Shown here in pieces: positions 44,426 through 56,400 of a DNA stretch of 64,000 bases. Under the pieces are notes generated by a model. That model ran no database searches, had not been told where the DNA came from, and was given only the letters and a program-made list of their open reading frames with translations. Both the position numbers and the translations under genes were made by a program. The number at the start of each line of letters is the position of its first letter. Position 1 is the first letter of the stretch. The DNA comes from Ectocarpus siliculosus (Eukaryota > Sar > Phaeophyceae > Ectocarpales > Ectocarpaceae), in contig FN649738.1 of the NCBI GenBank assembly GCA_000310025.1, positions 560,346 to 624,345 on the forward strand. Direction: 5' to 3'.

Positions 44426-47400
44426 ATGTCTGCCGTTGTAGGCACTGCCCCAGCTCTGCCGATCAACCCCGCGGACTGGTCCTACCTAGCCGAAGGCGGC
44501 TTCCACATTATCCTTCGCTACGACGGCGAGGACCCGGTGCTGTCGGGCCGGATCCTCAGAATTGGGAAGAAAGCTCTCGGCCACCAGAAGGAGGAAGGCG
44601 GGAAAGAGCCCGCTGGGCCTGCTGCTGCGGTGGTGGTGCCGGACGAAGCTGGCGCGAGGAGAAAGTTTGAGCGCGGCGTGCTTATCCCGTTGCTCGGGGA
44701 GCAATACGTTCAGCCGGGGGATGCGGTAACGCTCTCTCGGGAGGACATATGGAAGATCCACCTGAGGTACAGCAGTAGCTTGTTTGAGGGTTGCGTGCTC
44801 TTGCGCTCTGGCCTTTCGCAGCGAGGGGCGATGGCATGGGCGAAAACGTGTCGTTGGTTTGAACCTGTCAGATTTTCTAGAGTGCCCTATGCACACATGC
44901 TTCCAACGCGCTATTTTATTGCGGACGATGGTAGAATATAGCCAGCCCTTAGCTTTCTACAACCTGCCTGGTACAAGTATGCATACTCCTGTTCCAAGTT
45001 GCCAATTTCTTCAGCAGCACTGTAGACTACACATAATACCGCGTGTACAAGTAAAGATATGCAACCAAGTAGATGCACTCTCCGAGGCATACCGCAGTTG
45101 CTCCATTTCTTCAGTGAGGTCACGCTAAACTTGTTTCTGAATCTGCGTGTTTGACTCGGGATGGCTACGGCCCGTGCAGGCTCGTTCTTTGCTACAGGTA
45201 GCATTAAAAATCAAGCAGGTGGCCCTCACAGCAGTAGCTAATTTCGCCCGAAATTACATACTTTTAGCGCCTTGCAAATGCCGAACCTAAAGCAACGAGT
45301 TAATCCTAGATAGGGCGGGGTAATGAGCGGGGTATCAATTCAAATACCTTGCAGTAGTCTACCTGCGATGCTGTGCGATGAAGAACGTCGTTGAAAATAA
45401 AAATAATACACCAGCAGAGCGAGGAAGGAGGAGCCCAGCCAACACAACGCCCACACGGTATGAGCAAGGCGGCTACAGGTGCTTTGTGTGTGCGCCCCCT
45501 TTGCACAATTGCGGAAATTGCTCTCCGTTGACGTCACGAACTCAAGAACCAAATATTAAGTCTTTCCGCCGTGCGCGGACGCAAACACGCAAATCGGGAA
45601 GAGGCACGGTGCTGCGTATACCTAGCGGCGAGCATATCACATTTGGCGCAGGGCACCAGCAGCAGCGTAGGCATCGCATCGTAACAGATAAATGCGGCAG
45701 GCTTACAACTTACCGCCACACCCTCCTCAAGCATGCCGATTCCCGCGAAGTGAACGCAAGCAGTATGCATTATTTTTCTCTCAGGCAACAGAAAAGTTTT
45801 TGTGATAGACTACATGGAGTTCACGAAGCGACTCAGCAGCAGCAACATCAGTAGGCAGAAGGCCTTGCCTCAATTAACATGTGTCTTCGAAGACAGTCGG
45901 TAGCACGGCGTAAGCAACCTGAACCGATCCCGGGCAACCATTCTGAGAATGCACAGCAGTAGACCCGCACACCCTCGAAGGTTCTCTCGATGGTGGGTAG
46001 GCTCTCGGCTTGGGAACGTGTGTTGATGTGTGTGTGGTGTCATCACTCTGACGGTTGAACATGTGGAACAATAAGCAACCAAAGGCATGGCTATTCCCAC
46101 GACGCGCAGGTCGTATTGGCCCGACCCCTGCTGTTTTTGATAGCTGGCCTCGGATCTGTGGGGGATGGATGGTACGTCCCAGCGTTGTTGCGTTGGTAGT
46201 TGAGTGATATCTCTGTTTCTCTTGGCTTCATTTCGTACGTGGGATCTCCGCTTGGTGTTCCCCGTTAACCTCTACACTTCCGGGGCTTGGGTGAGGTACC
46301 TCCTCCATCAGATTTTTTGGCACAAAATGCGTGTGTAGCACGGCCACCTGTTTTAGGAGCACGACCATACCGGTGCGACAAAGAGAGCCCTATTTTGTTC
46401 CTCCTCGAAGCCAGCAGATCGTTAGTTGGTGCTGTATACGTCTTGTTTGGGTCGAAAAGGAGGGTTATTCAGGCTTCGCCGTAGCTGCTGACCGCTATTT
46501 ACTCGATTCATCGTAATATCTCGGGCCTCCTCCAGCAGAAATACCGTGCAGGCATCCATGTCGCGACCGCATCTCCCTGGACAGTGCGCTACCCCTCAGG
46601 CCTGCAAACCAGCAAATATTTTTTCTTGTTTTTATGATCGGACAGCACCATCCTGAATCTGTTTGCGAAATCGCTCGTGATTACTGTGCTTCCGCGCGTT
46701 GGGACAAACGAAAAAAGCATTGACCACCTGCGTCCGGAGGGGCGCATCAAGAAGGACAACGGAGACTGGTCTTCGGCCTGTCAACTGGAGCCAGACAAGA
46801 CGGCCTTCTGGCTCAAGCTTCCCTCTGCACCCTCAACCGCCGGTCCAGCATCCCCAACAGAGGATCGCAAGAAGAAGGGCATCGTCATCGCGGTCGAGAT
46901 TAAGCCCAAGGGGGCGACCATGCCGGTAGGAACCCTGGTGCCACCCGGAAACAACCGTCTCAAGTACCGCGTCGCGAGGTTCGACGCCCAGCAGAGGTTC
47001 AAGGCGCAGGTAACTCGTTGCGGTCGGCACCTTCTGTTGTTCAGAGATTTGACTCCGACGCAGTCACAGCGGTGTGTCCTTCATGGGGGACCAGGGAGGG
47101 CCATGTATCTATCTGCGACTCTAGACTCCTGCTAGCGCTGAGCCACTTGCCTCAGGTCTTGTTTCAGACGCAGGCAACAAGTCGACTTTGCGGGAGAGAT
47201 GCATCATGGAGGTTATTTGACACAGATATTGGCCTCTCCTTCGTTCCCCACTCCTCACACCGCCTCGGTGTGATCTGAAAGTTGCACCCAGAAAAAGTCG
47301 ATAGTTTTTTCGATCCGATGCCGCGATGACTGATCCTGTTGGGTTGGCCATGCGCCCCGAAACGTCTCACCTTCATCGGTCAGTCAACGTGCTACTATCG

Positions 47401-50260
47401 TGGCGGAGAACCCATTCTGTGGTGATGGCGTTGTTCTCCAGTTCATTCTCAGCAAAGGCCTGAAATGATGCGCGACGATAGCCACTCCGTATTCACACTG
47501 GTTCAGCCCCGTGCCGAAACTCATCTATTGAGCAAACAATGCTACGTGGCGTAATATTCGGGGAATCCAATGCCATTGTACCTAGAAGGCACGGAGGCGT
47601 GTCCCTCATGAGAATCCCTGCCCCCCTCCCTCCCCCCAAGAAGAGAGACAGATGGGACTGGACGTGTAAAGATTTTGCCATGTTCGCTGGTAGATGGACT
47701 TCTCCAACCTTGAGCGAAAACAATGGTGTGCATGAGTTTCAAACACCGTCAGGGGACTGGGAGAGCTGTCGACAGTGCTCGGGAAACATCACTGAGCCGG
47801 TTCTTCAACGCGCACCCCGGCGTACTCTTTTTTTGTTGCCTAAGTCACGAGAAGCAACGGGTCGTTGCGAAACATATGCATACAGTGAAGGACCCTCAAT
47901 AACGCCGGTATGTGCCCGGCGCATCGACCGGCGCTTTCCAGAGGGGCCGACGCCATTCACCGTGCAGAATGATGCTTCAGTCTGTTCCCAATCTCACCGG
48001 CGCTGTACGTGGCCCCCGGCGCTAGTCAGCCGGCATTATTGACGCCCCCCCCACTGTACCTCCTTGACGCGACTAACTGTGCAAAGGGAAAGCAATCCTG
48101 GGGGTCCATCGACAGGCCGTGCCTGTACCATCCCCGGGAGTTGTACTCGGGAGATGCGGGTCGGGCTGCAGCAACCCTCAAGGAGCTCATGAAAACGCCA
48201 CAGAACAAGCTGAGGGCGTGGGAAAACGGAAACATGCTGTTCGGGGCCGGTTCCGGCAAGGGCGGGGAAGACATGACGGAAAGTGGCGAGACTGCCGGGG
48301 AGGTGGCGCTGGGCAAGGCGGTAGTGGCTGCGAGGCTCGCTGGCGGAGACGGGTGAGAGGTTTGCTGCCCTGAACCGATGTGTCCTGCTGTTCCAGCTGG
48401 TGCGGTGGAGGAAACCAATTTTTTCGTGCGGGTACATTGTTTTCACTTCGGCTTTTTCTCTCTCTTTTTTAACGCTCCCGTCGTTGGTGGCGAGATGTCC
48501 ACTCTGGTTGTTAGGTTTGTTTCTGTTCATTCGTGACGGCCACACGCGCTTTAAGTTTCTGTGGGTTTCCCGTTTCCGTGGCGATGGGTTGCAGGACACC
48601 CGCGGAAGCTCTGATGGACTTGGTGGGCGAGATCCTGGCGAAGGAGCCGCTGGTTTCGAGGCTCGTGGCAGCTCAGGCGTTGGACGTCCTCGAGGTCGAG
48701 GGTGGGGGTCTCGTCTTCGACAAGCTTGTCTCGCTGTGCGGAGGCTCAAAGTGAGGATTGCGTCGTTGTCGCCGGTTTTCTTTCCCGACGTCGCGCACCT
48801 CTTGCAGGAGGATAGGAGGTTCGCAAACGCGAGTTGTTGTGAGTGTCGGTGCGTGTCGTTTTCTGATCTTGGGGTCTTTTTTGACAAGTCGTGAGTCCGA
48901 GACAGTCATGTGCTTTGTTCGGATGACTGTAGCGGTGCTGCCTCTCTCTCGGAAATCTGTTTTCTAGGCATGTGAAAGCCGGTGTTTGAGTAGAAACCCG
49001 CGCGGCCGTTCGTTGAGAATACAACTGCCGCCGTTCTCTTTTCACCAAAAGGTGGACACCCGTGCCTCTCTAGTTGTCAAACATGTGTGTCATGCCAAGG
49101 GTGCAGAGATTGAGCCTTGCCACCCTCGTCGGGGCCCGATCTGCAGGGAAGAGGCTCTCAACATGCTCGAGGCTCAGGAGTCGGATCCTTTCGTGGCTGA
49201 GCCGACAGACAAGGACCTGATCGTGCCCAAGGCTACCCTCGAAGCGCTGAGGGCGGGTTCGCCCGTGTTAGCCGGGGAAGCGAGCAGCATTGACACCCTT
49301 CACGCCAAGGGGCTGCTTGCCGTAGAGAAACTGGGCGTCAAAGACTGCGTGCAGCTGCTGAGAAGGTGGGTTATGTCCACGGCTTGCTGGAGGCGCGCTG
49401 ACTTCTGCGTGTTTGTTGGAGAGGAGAGAGAGAGGTGTCTAGTCCATCATCATCAGACTGAAAAAGGCTCTTTTCTGGGTGCAGGGCCGTTCGCTTGTAT
49501 ACCGTCGTTGGTTTTTTGGGTGTCGCCTTGAATCAGACGAGGTGCCCAGAATCACCTGGCGTTGTTTTTTTGGTTGTGTGTTTGTTTCCTTTTTCGACCC
49601 GAGTTGCAGGAGTCTGTATTTTTTGTCCATTGTTCCATTGTTCCTCTTGAGTCTCACAAACGGTACCATGGAAGCAAAGGAGGCACGTTTGCCGTCACCC
49701 GCATGCATCCATATAAGACCCAGTAATTTCAGCGGTTCCGCTACCGCTTGCACCCAACGTAGTACCCCGTTCAAGGGGGGCTTGCTAGAGGTCGAGTCTT
49801 CACCGCATACTACCTCAACCTCTCGTTCCTCCTCTCGCGGCTCTTTGTTGGCCAAGTTCTGTGCGTTGCACGGAAGCTGACGAGCTGCCTTGTGGTGCGG
49901 CTGTATGGGCACCAAATAGGATCCCGCTCATTTTTTTGGCGAATGACTTCGAATCTCCATCCATGCGTCGTTAGGTACATCATCGCCCTCGGCGTTATGG
50001 ACTGCAGCGTGATGATGTCGCTCAAGTCTATTCCCGCTGAGCCCGAGGGTGGTTCCGGCGGCGAGGGCCAGCCGTCGGCAGTACAAGGCACGGACGTGGC
50101 AGGCGTGTTTCAGACGGGGGGCGGCCGGAGGGTGGCGTACTGCGTCTCGGTGGTGGATGCCGGGCCGAAGCCCCCGACCAAGCTCAGCGGAAAGGCCAAG
50201 CACGAGGCCGAGATCTGGGACTTCGTGGCCGGGCTGGAAGAAGCCGGCCAAGTCATATGA
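44426..50260 (+). CDS. IPK1: Inositol-pentakisphosphate 2-kinase
   Basis: Six exons, 44426-44766, 46646-47009, about 48087-48352, 48595-48750, about 49018-49365 and 49975-50260 (TGA), join in phase to 586 residues. Family marks in order: WSYLAEGGFHIILRY with GRILRIGK (N-lobe), AVEIKPKG (about 198-203), ARFDAQQRFKAQ, ELYSGD with TPQNKLRAWENG, LVAAQALDVLEVEG, GPICREEAL and DCSVMMSLKS. The order matches plant IPK1. The reaction adds the 2-phosphate to Ins(1,3,4,5,6)P5 to give InsP6 (phytate), feeding phosphate storage, RNA export and pyrophosphate-inositol signalling. The protein is longer than Arabidopsis IPK1 (about 450 residues), with extra Gly/Ala- and Glu-rich loops after GRILRIGK and after the NKLRAWENG segment. 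The 5' borders of exons 3 and 5 are the least certain (48087 or 48093; 49018). A small transposon sits in the second intron, ending about 30 bp before exon 3. Confidence 0.92.
47883..48057. mobile_element. Short pogo-like MITE in an IPK1 intron
   Basis: 175 bp with ends CAGTGAAGGACCCTCAATAA and, inverted, CAGTGGGGGGGGCGTCAATA, flanked by TA on both sides (47881-47882 and 48058-48059). The termini and the repeated GCCGGC-type subterminal motifs resemble the element at 36860-39195, so it may be mobilised by the same transposase. No coding capacity. Confidence 0.78.
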
Positions 50261-51990
50261 AACCCTGATTCAAGTTACGATGCCTGTTTTATGGAACTTC
50301 TGTACCTATAGCTGAAAGTCGACATACCAGGACAGGCTATTTCGTGCATGAGCCAAGCGTTGAATAGCAAACGAAGGGTGTAGAATATTGTTATATTTTC
50401 TGTGTGCGTGTTGGTTTACACTTGTTTGCGCGTGTCTTTATTATTTGCATCGACCGCGCTAACCGGCTGACCAATGGAAAGACGTCAGTCTTAGTGCGGT
50501 TGAAAACACAAAAAACTTGTAAATGTCATGAACTTTGCGTTTTGAGGGAGTGGTGTACTGGGGTGTTCACCGAGCGTTCTATTCGGCGGGGAGGAGCGGT
50601 TTGAACATTTGAATCGCTCCGTGACACGAGCAAAAAGACGCGCTCCGCCCCGTGAGTTTTTCCCCTCGGATAAACGGCTCCGCTCCGCTCCGTGAGGTCT
50701 TCCAAAAATCCGTAAGGGTTTTTTTTGCGGAGCGGTTTGAGCTACTCCCGTTGCATAATCCACGGTTAAGATCGCGAAATCCGCGGCTAAGACCACAATA
50801 CAGCCCCGGTTTTTTCACTGAGTCGCGCTTTCGCACGGTGAGTCTTTCGCTAGACGTTCTGTGTGTGCAAGGCTTCCCCAAACACACGCGCATATATCAG
50901 GAAATCGTACGCACGTGCGTACGGCCGCCCGCACACGCACTATGTGCACCTTTGCCCACTCACAGAGAGAGGTAGTTTTCATGGCTGGGGTTCGTGTAAA
51001 CTCATCTTTCGCAGGCAATGACGCCCGACCATACCGAGATGGTTGTGTTGTTCCCCCATGTCGAAGCCCGACCATGCTCCGGAGACCAAACAGCTGTTGG
51101 ACCATGAGTTGGGGAAACTGCTCGCAGTTCAAAGTCTTGGGAAGGCGAATGCCGCATCATCTGTCGGAGCTGCTCGTGCGGGAGAGCAAGTGGTTCTCGA
51201 TTTCAAATCTGGCGCTGTTTTGGGCGTAATTCTCTTGTAGTAGGTGGTGATTAGTGCATAAGGCATGTCGTCCTACCCATCACATGCATGCACGCTCCAA
51301 CAGGAGAGGAGTAGGGATGTTAACTGCTGCAGCTGTTTTGTGCGTATTGAGAAACGAATAGGGCGAGGTGGTATCGATGTGGGCAACGGTCCCTTCACTT
51401 AACTTGACAGCGTGTTTGTGTCGTCTGCGCTGTTTAGCCGCGAGGGTGCCTACGGTGTCGCCGGCGGCTTCCTGCACTCAGCTACTTTCGATTTTCCAAA
51501 CCCAACGTGTTTCACGAATTTGCGTGCACTCCGTCAGTACAGGTATCCGAACGATATAGGCGCTTTTTTCTGACGATGCAGCGTCAAGGTCACGGTTTCA
51601 CGCGATCCATGCTACGGAGGAAAATAAATCGCCCCGTACAAAACGTGATACAGATGAACCGCTCCGCTTTGCTCCATGACTTGAAAACTAATCAGAAAAA
51701 ATCTCTGCCCTCCGCTCCGCGAAAAACTAAGGGAAAAAAACACCGGAGGGTTTTTCTCCGTGATGTGAACACCCCTTGTGTATACAGACAGCGCGCACTA
51801 CAAGAGCTTCGCAATTATAATTTCTGATCATTTTTATGCTCAACGTTTTAGCAAACTTTGGGACTGGAGCACCATTTGTGAGCCCCAACAGCAAAGTCTA
51901 TTATTCGGCAGTTAACAGCCCACAAGAGGCACTAAGAACCCCGCCTCGGCCACAACTAGAGGAACGCTATCTCTAGCACCGCTTCCGTTT
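50261..51990. other. Intergenic stretch with two CGCTCCGCTCC-type repeat blocks
   Basis: Two blocks, about 50550-50760 and 51640-51790, are rich in GCTCCGCTCCGTGA/GGAGCGG motifs in both orientations. Their outer ends face each other as GGGGTGTTCAC and GTGAACACCCC, so they could be termini of one 1.2-kb element or two small ones. An 18-bp perfect palindrome, CGTACGCACGTGCGTACG, is at 50906-50923. No gene is recognised. Confidence 0.5.
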
Positions 51991-53453
51991 TTACTTTTCA
52001 AGAGAAACTCCTCGGGAGTAGCATGTACCCATTGTGTTTGCGGCATCAAGAGCAATGGTTTCCGCATACGCAACGTCACGTAACCACGACCAAACTTGGG
52101 TGCATTTTGCGCACGCGACCATCAAGGCATGGTAGGTGATGACGCCCGGGACAACTCCCAACGCGCGCATTTTCTCCAGCAGAAATACTCTTTCGGTCCA
52201 CCGTCCCCTTTTCAAACAAGCGCCCATCGCCGAGGTGAAACTAACGGCATCGGGGGTAAGCCCTGCCTCCCGCATCTCGCCCAGTAGTTCCAGGGCCTCC
52301 TCCTGCTTTTGCGCACGCCGCGATGGATGGGTTATGGTTGATAACATTGGGGGCTACCCCACCGTGGGCACATCTCTCAGTATGTTCAGAACCTCGCTTC
52401 ACTGGTCCCCTTTTCGCGCACGCGCCGATAGCAGAGTTGACCTAATGGCGTCGGGGGTCAATCCTGCCACCCGCATCTCGCCCAGTAGCTCCAGGGCCTC
52501 CTCCCGCTTCCCTCCGTTTGCGCACGCCGTGATGGCTGAGTTGTAGTTGATAACATTGGGGGCTACCCCTGCCGTCGGCATATCTCTCAGGATGTTCAGA
52601 GCCTCGCTCCACTGGTCCCTTTACGCGCACGATTCGATAGCAGAGTTGAACCTAATGGCGTCGGGGGTCAATCCTGCCACCCGCATCTCGTTTAGTAGCT
52701 CCAGCGCCTCCTCCCACTTCCCTCCCGTTGCGCACGCCGTGATGGCTGAGTTGTAGTTGATAACATTGGGGGCTACTGCTGCCGTCGGCATATCTCTCGG
52801 GATGTTCAGTGCCTCGCTCCACTGGTCCCCTTTCGCGCGCGCGTCGATAGCAGAGTTGAACCTAATGGCGTCGGGAGTCAATCCTGCCACCCGCATCTCG
52901 CTTGGTAGCTCCAGGGCCTCCTCCCACTTCCATCCCTTTGCGCACGCGTCGATAGCAGAGTTGAAACTACAGTAATGGCGTCGGGAGTCAGTCCTGCCAC
53001 CTGCATCTGAAGCTCCACAGCGATTGCCCAACGACCCCCTTGGAACAAGCGTCGATAGCAGAGATGAAACTAACGGCGTCGGGAATACCGCTTACCGCTT
53101 TCATCTCCTTCAGTAGCCTTAAGGCCTCATTCCATTGTTTGCCCTTTGCGCACGCAGCGATGCCTTAGTTGTAACAGACAAAATTGGGGGCGATCCCCAC
53201 CCGTCGGCATCTCTCTCAAGAGCGTCACAGCCTGTTTCCACTGCCTCCTCCCACACGCGGTGATTGGCCATGCCGTACCATTTCCGATCATTGACCCCAC
53301 CAGGGAGTTCTTGATGCCTAATAGAGCCCTCAGCGCTTTCCTCCAGTCCCCACTCATCGAATCGCGTAGCATGTTCTTCAACTCCGTGAACGATTGGGTA
53401 AGGCCTTCCCTCTTCCTCGCCTGCCGATTTGGACGAGGTGGCGAATCGGGCAT
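51991..53453 (-). pseudogene. Pentatricopeptide-repeat (PPR) gene with tandem near-identical repeats, apparently disrupted
   Basis: From an ATG at 53453 the minus strand encodes PPR units, such as APNVINYNSAITACANGGK, REEALELLGEMRVAGLTPDA and DQWSEALNILRDMPTAG. Two 35-residue motifs form a 70-residue block repeated at least three times between about 52380 and 53000, with very similar DNA. Family knowledge: PPR proteins bind organellar RNA in a sequence-specific way. The main frame is interrupted by in-frame stops near 52621 (TAA, from one missing base in the usual GCGAAAGGGGAC), near 52399 (TGA for the Trp of DQWSEAL) and just above 52347. The first segment (53453 to 53127, beginning MPDSPPRPNRQARK) is in another frame. 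That suggests a pseudogene, though sequencing error in repeats or introns skipping the lesions remain possible. C-terminal units (GVVPGVITYHALMVACAKC) look intact. Confidence 0.85.
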
Positions 53454-56400
53454 AAATGACCCCTAGCGGGATCTTCCCTCAACCCTAGCAGTGCTATTGG
53501 CGGCGTCAGGACCTGGACCTCGAGCACGGAGTTCAAGCTGCGTCCCTACGTCCCGCCATCTTCGGGCGGCTCGCTCATTTGTCCGCGTACGTGGAAACAC
53601 ACCGGAGGCCCGGCAGTTCCCTCTCGATATACGACAGGCCTCACGCAGAGGCAATTCATCATGAGACCTGTGCCGATTTACATTACCAATGTCTGACACG
53701 GCAGCGCACGCAGACGGAAGCGCAATCAGTGGTAAAATGTTGGATCCGATGAGAATGAAAGGCACAACTGGCGAACATGGCAATCGACATCAGGCTTACA
53801 GGCAAATGTAGCCCCGTACATGCGTTGGTACGGGAGCAAACAAGTGGAACGGAGTAGACCACGTGCAGAGGCGGCGCACGTCAACAAAATTGGAATTCCC
53901 CATGCGGAACGAGGTACACACATTTCGGGATTAGCTTTTTTTTTTTAAACAAATTTTTTCGTGGTCGATAGCCCGATAGAGGTTTTCCTTCAAATACCAA
54001 ATAAATACTCCTATATATAACAGGAGGTTAACGTCACCAAAACTCATCGAAACACAGCTAACCCCACTTGCCAACAGCATGAAATTGTACGAAGGACACA
54101 GCACACAACACACACAACCACCAGAAATGCCAACAGAACTACTGTATGTGCACTACTGACGGGTGAGGAGCACTAATACAGAAAGCCCATCAGTTGGAGC
54201 AGCAGCACATGAATGGATTCATTCGTTCACAGCAAAAACAGCAATAGAGTCGGAACATTTGACAGTGGACGAAAAATAGACCCAGTAAAAAAAATGTTAT
54301 CAACAGGTGATTCTGGACTATTAAGTCTTTCCGTATTGCGGCCATTCACAAGCAGTCGCTAGCAATCTCGTGCGCACGACCCTTTAGCCCTACAACTCAC
54401 ACGGATTCTTACAAATAAGTCACTTCGTTCGCCCGTAATGAAAGCACACTCACAAGCACTTTCCTGCAACCAAGCTTCCGCGGGTCAGTGCGAGCGGGGC
54501 TAGCGGAGAATGTGCTCAGGATCGCCTTTGGCAGCTTGCCGACGGCGGCAAAAGGATGAAACGAATAAGAAAGTGTGTGTGATTTGTTCGGTATGTTTTT
54601 TTCGTGGGTTGTCAAGTCCCCGTTGTCAAGCAACGAATGTGGACACCGCTTTGACGCGGCTGCCTTTTTCAGCTCCTGAGCATGGAACTCACACTCTGAC
54701 TCACGGCAGGATATTTGATGGCCGCGAGAGCGTTCTTGCGTATCTCCGCTCATGCCTTCATCACGCTTTTAATAGACGCCGCGAACTCCTGGAAAAGCAT
54801 GCCGTCTCCCTTTTGTTTCGACCACGGTTGTTGGTGATCACCCCTACAATCCTAGCCCATGACAGGCGAAATGCAAGTAGCTGCTCCTCAAACGGCAATG
54901 CCTTAGATCGGTAAGCAGTTTTTGGAGTCCAATACACGGAATCACTGCTAGAAATCATCGGGATCAACATGTTGAGTTACACTGAGAGAAATCGAGCATC
55001 GGGCCAACGTATTCAAAATAACTTGCGTTGCGGCCTCCAATCTGGCGGGGGGGAAACATCTTCTGGTGGATCCTTGAATACGTTCTAAAGACAGGTGGCC
55101 TAGAGCTGAGGCGCAAACCCTTTACCTGAGGCAGTACTACCAACTCCTATGTAGTTGCTGGTCTCCCTCCTAGATACTTATAATTCGGCCACCTAGTCAC
55201 GATGAAAAAACGAACAAAGAGCCCCTGGTCGTCATGTCGTTTTCTTGCTGACCAGCGCAATCTCTCAACGTTTAACAACAGTTGAAGTCCCTCACTGGTG
55301 CCGGTATGTGCCCGCCAGATTCACCGGCATCCAACGGGCATCCGGTCCCTATTCAAAGGTGAGCAAATGCAACATTCCATCAGTGTCACACGATTTCATC
55401 GCCACTACATGTATCCAAGGCAGTGGCACTATTCACTGCCACTTTTGAGGGACCCTGAATGTACTACTGCTGTAGATATATAGATCAGTGATCACGGCTC
55501 GCACAAGCGGGGTTTGCAAAAACATCCGAGTTTGCGGTAATTGGCCTTCAACCCTCCTCGGGCGAACAGCACCTCTGCCAGAGGCATTGCTCGTTAGGCG
55601 GGCAGGATTCGGACTGGGTCAGAAACATGCGAGTGGGTGGAACCAAAAACACTCAGCGCCATGGACGACATGGACAGACTCTGCCGGAGAGTCGATGACA
55701 AGTGCCACGCAATAAGGCAGTATATAGACACACAAATAACGGCTACGGCCCAAGAGAGGGATTTAGTCTTGCCCGGTCGTGGTCGATACAAGAGAGAGAG
55801 AGACTGGCATAGACTACATGTCATATACTGTTGAAAATAGACCCCGTGACAAGGAAGAGCCGCACATGACACACGCCAAAATGGGTGTTCCGCGGCCGCG
55901 ATGGAAAAAAAGGCAGCGGACACCTATCTATATATGAAGAGGGTAAAGATGGTCTCAGATGGCGAGCGGAACCCTAGTCTCCTGGACCGCGGGCGTACAC
56001 GGCAGTGCTCACACAACTAGGCGCCTTGAACGACCAGCACTTTGAGGGATTGGGTCCGTCTGTGACGGCGCGAACAGCGGCGGATTGTGAATGGTACGTA
56101 TGGACCTGCGGTAAGAAAATATTTATTTGTAGACTAAACGCTGTTGCGTGGGGTGTGCTGGGGGGGTCTCCAAAAAACACTTGGAAGAAAAAAGACCTTT
56201 GCTTTGCCTTTCTGGCCGCAGCTGCAGCCGTCGACAGCACGACCCCAGCATCAGACCCGGGTGCGCCAACGCGCAGATCGCTGCTCCTGATGCTGTCTTC
56301 TACCTGCTGCTAACACTGATTTTCCCTCGAATATCCACACTTTTTGCACAGTATCTGTACTGTCCAGATGTGAAGTTCCAGCAGATCTGCAAAGCAACAC

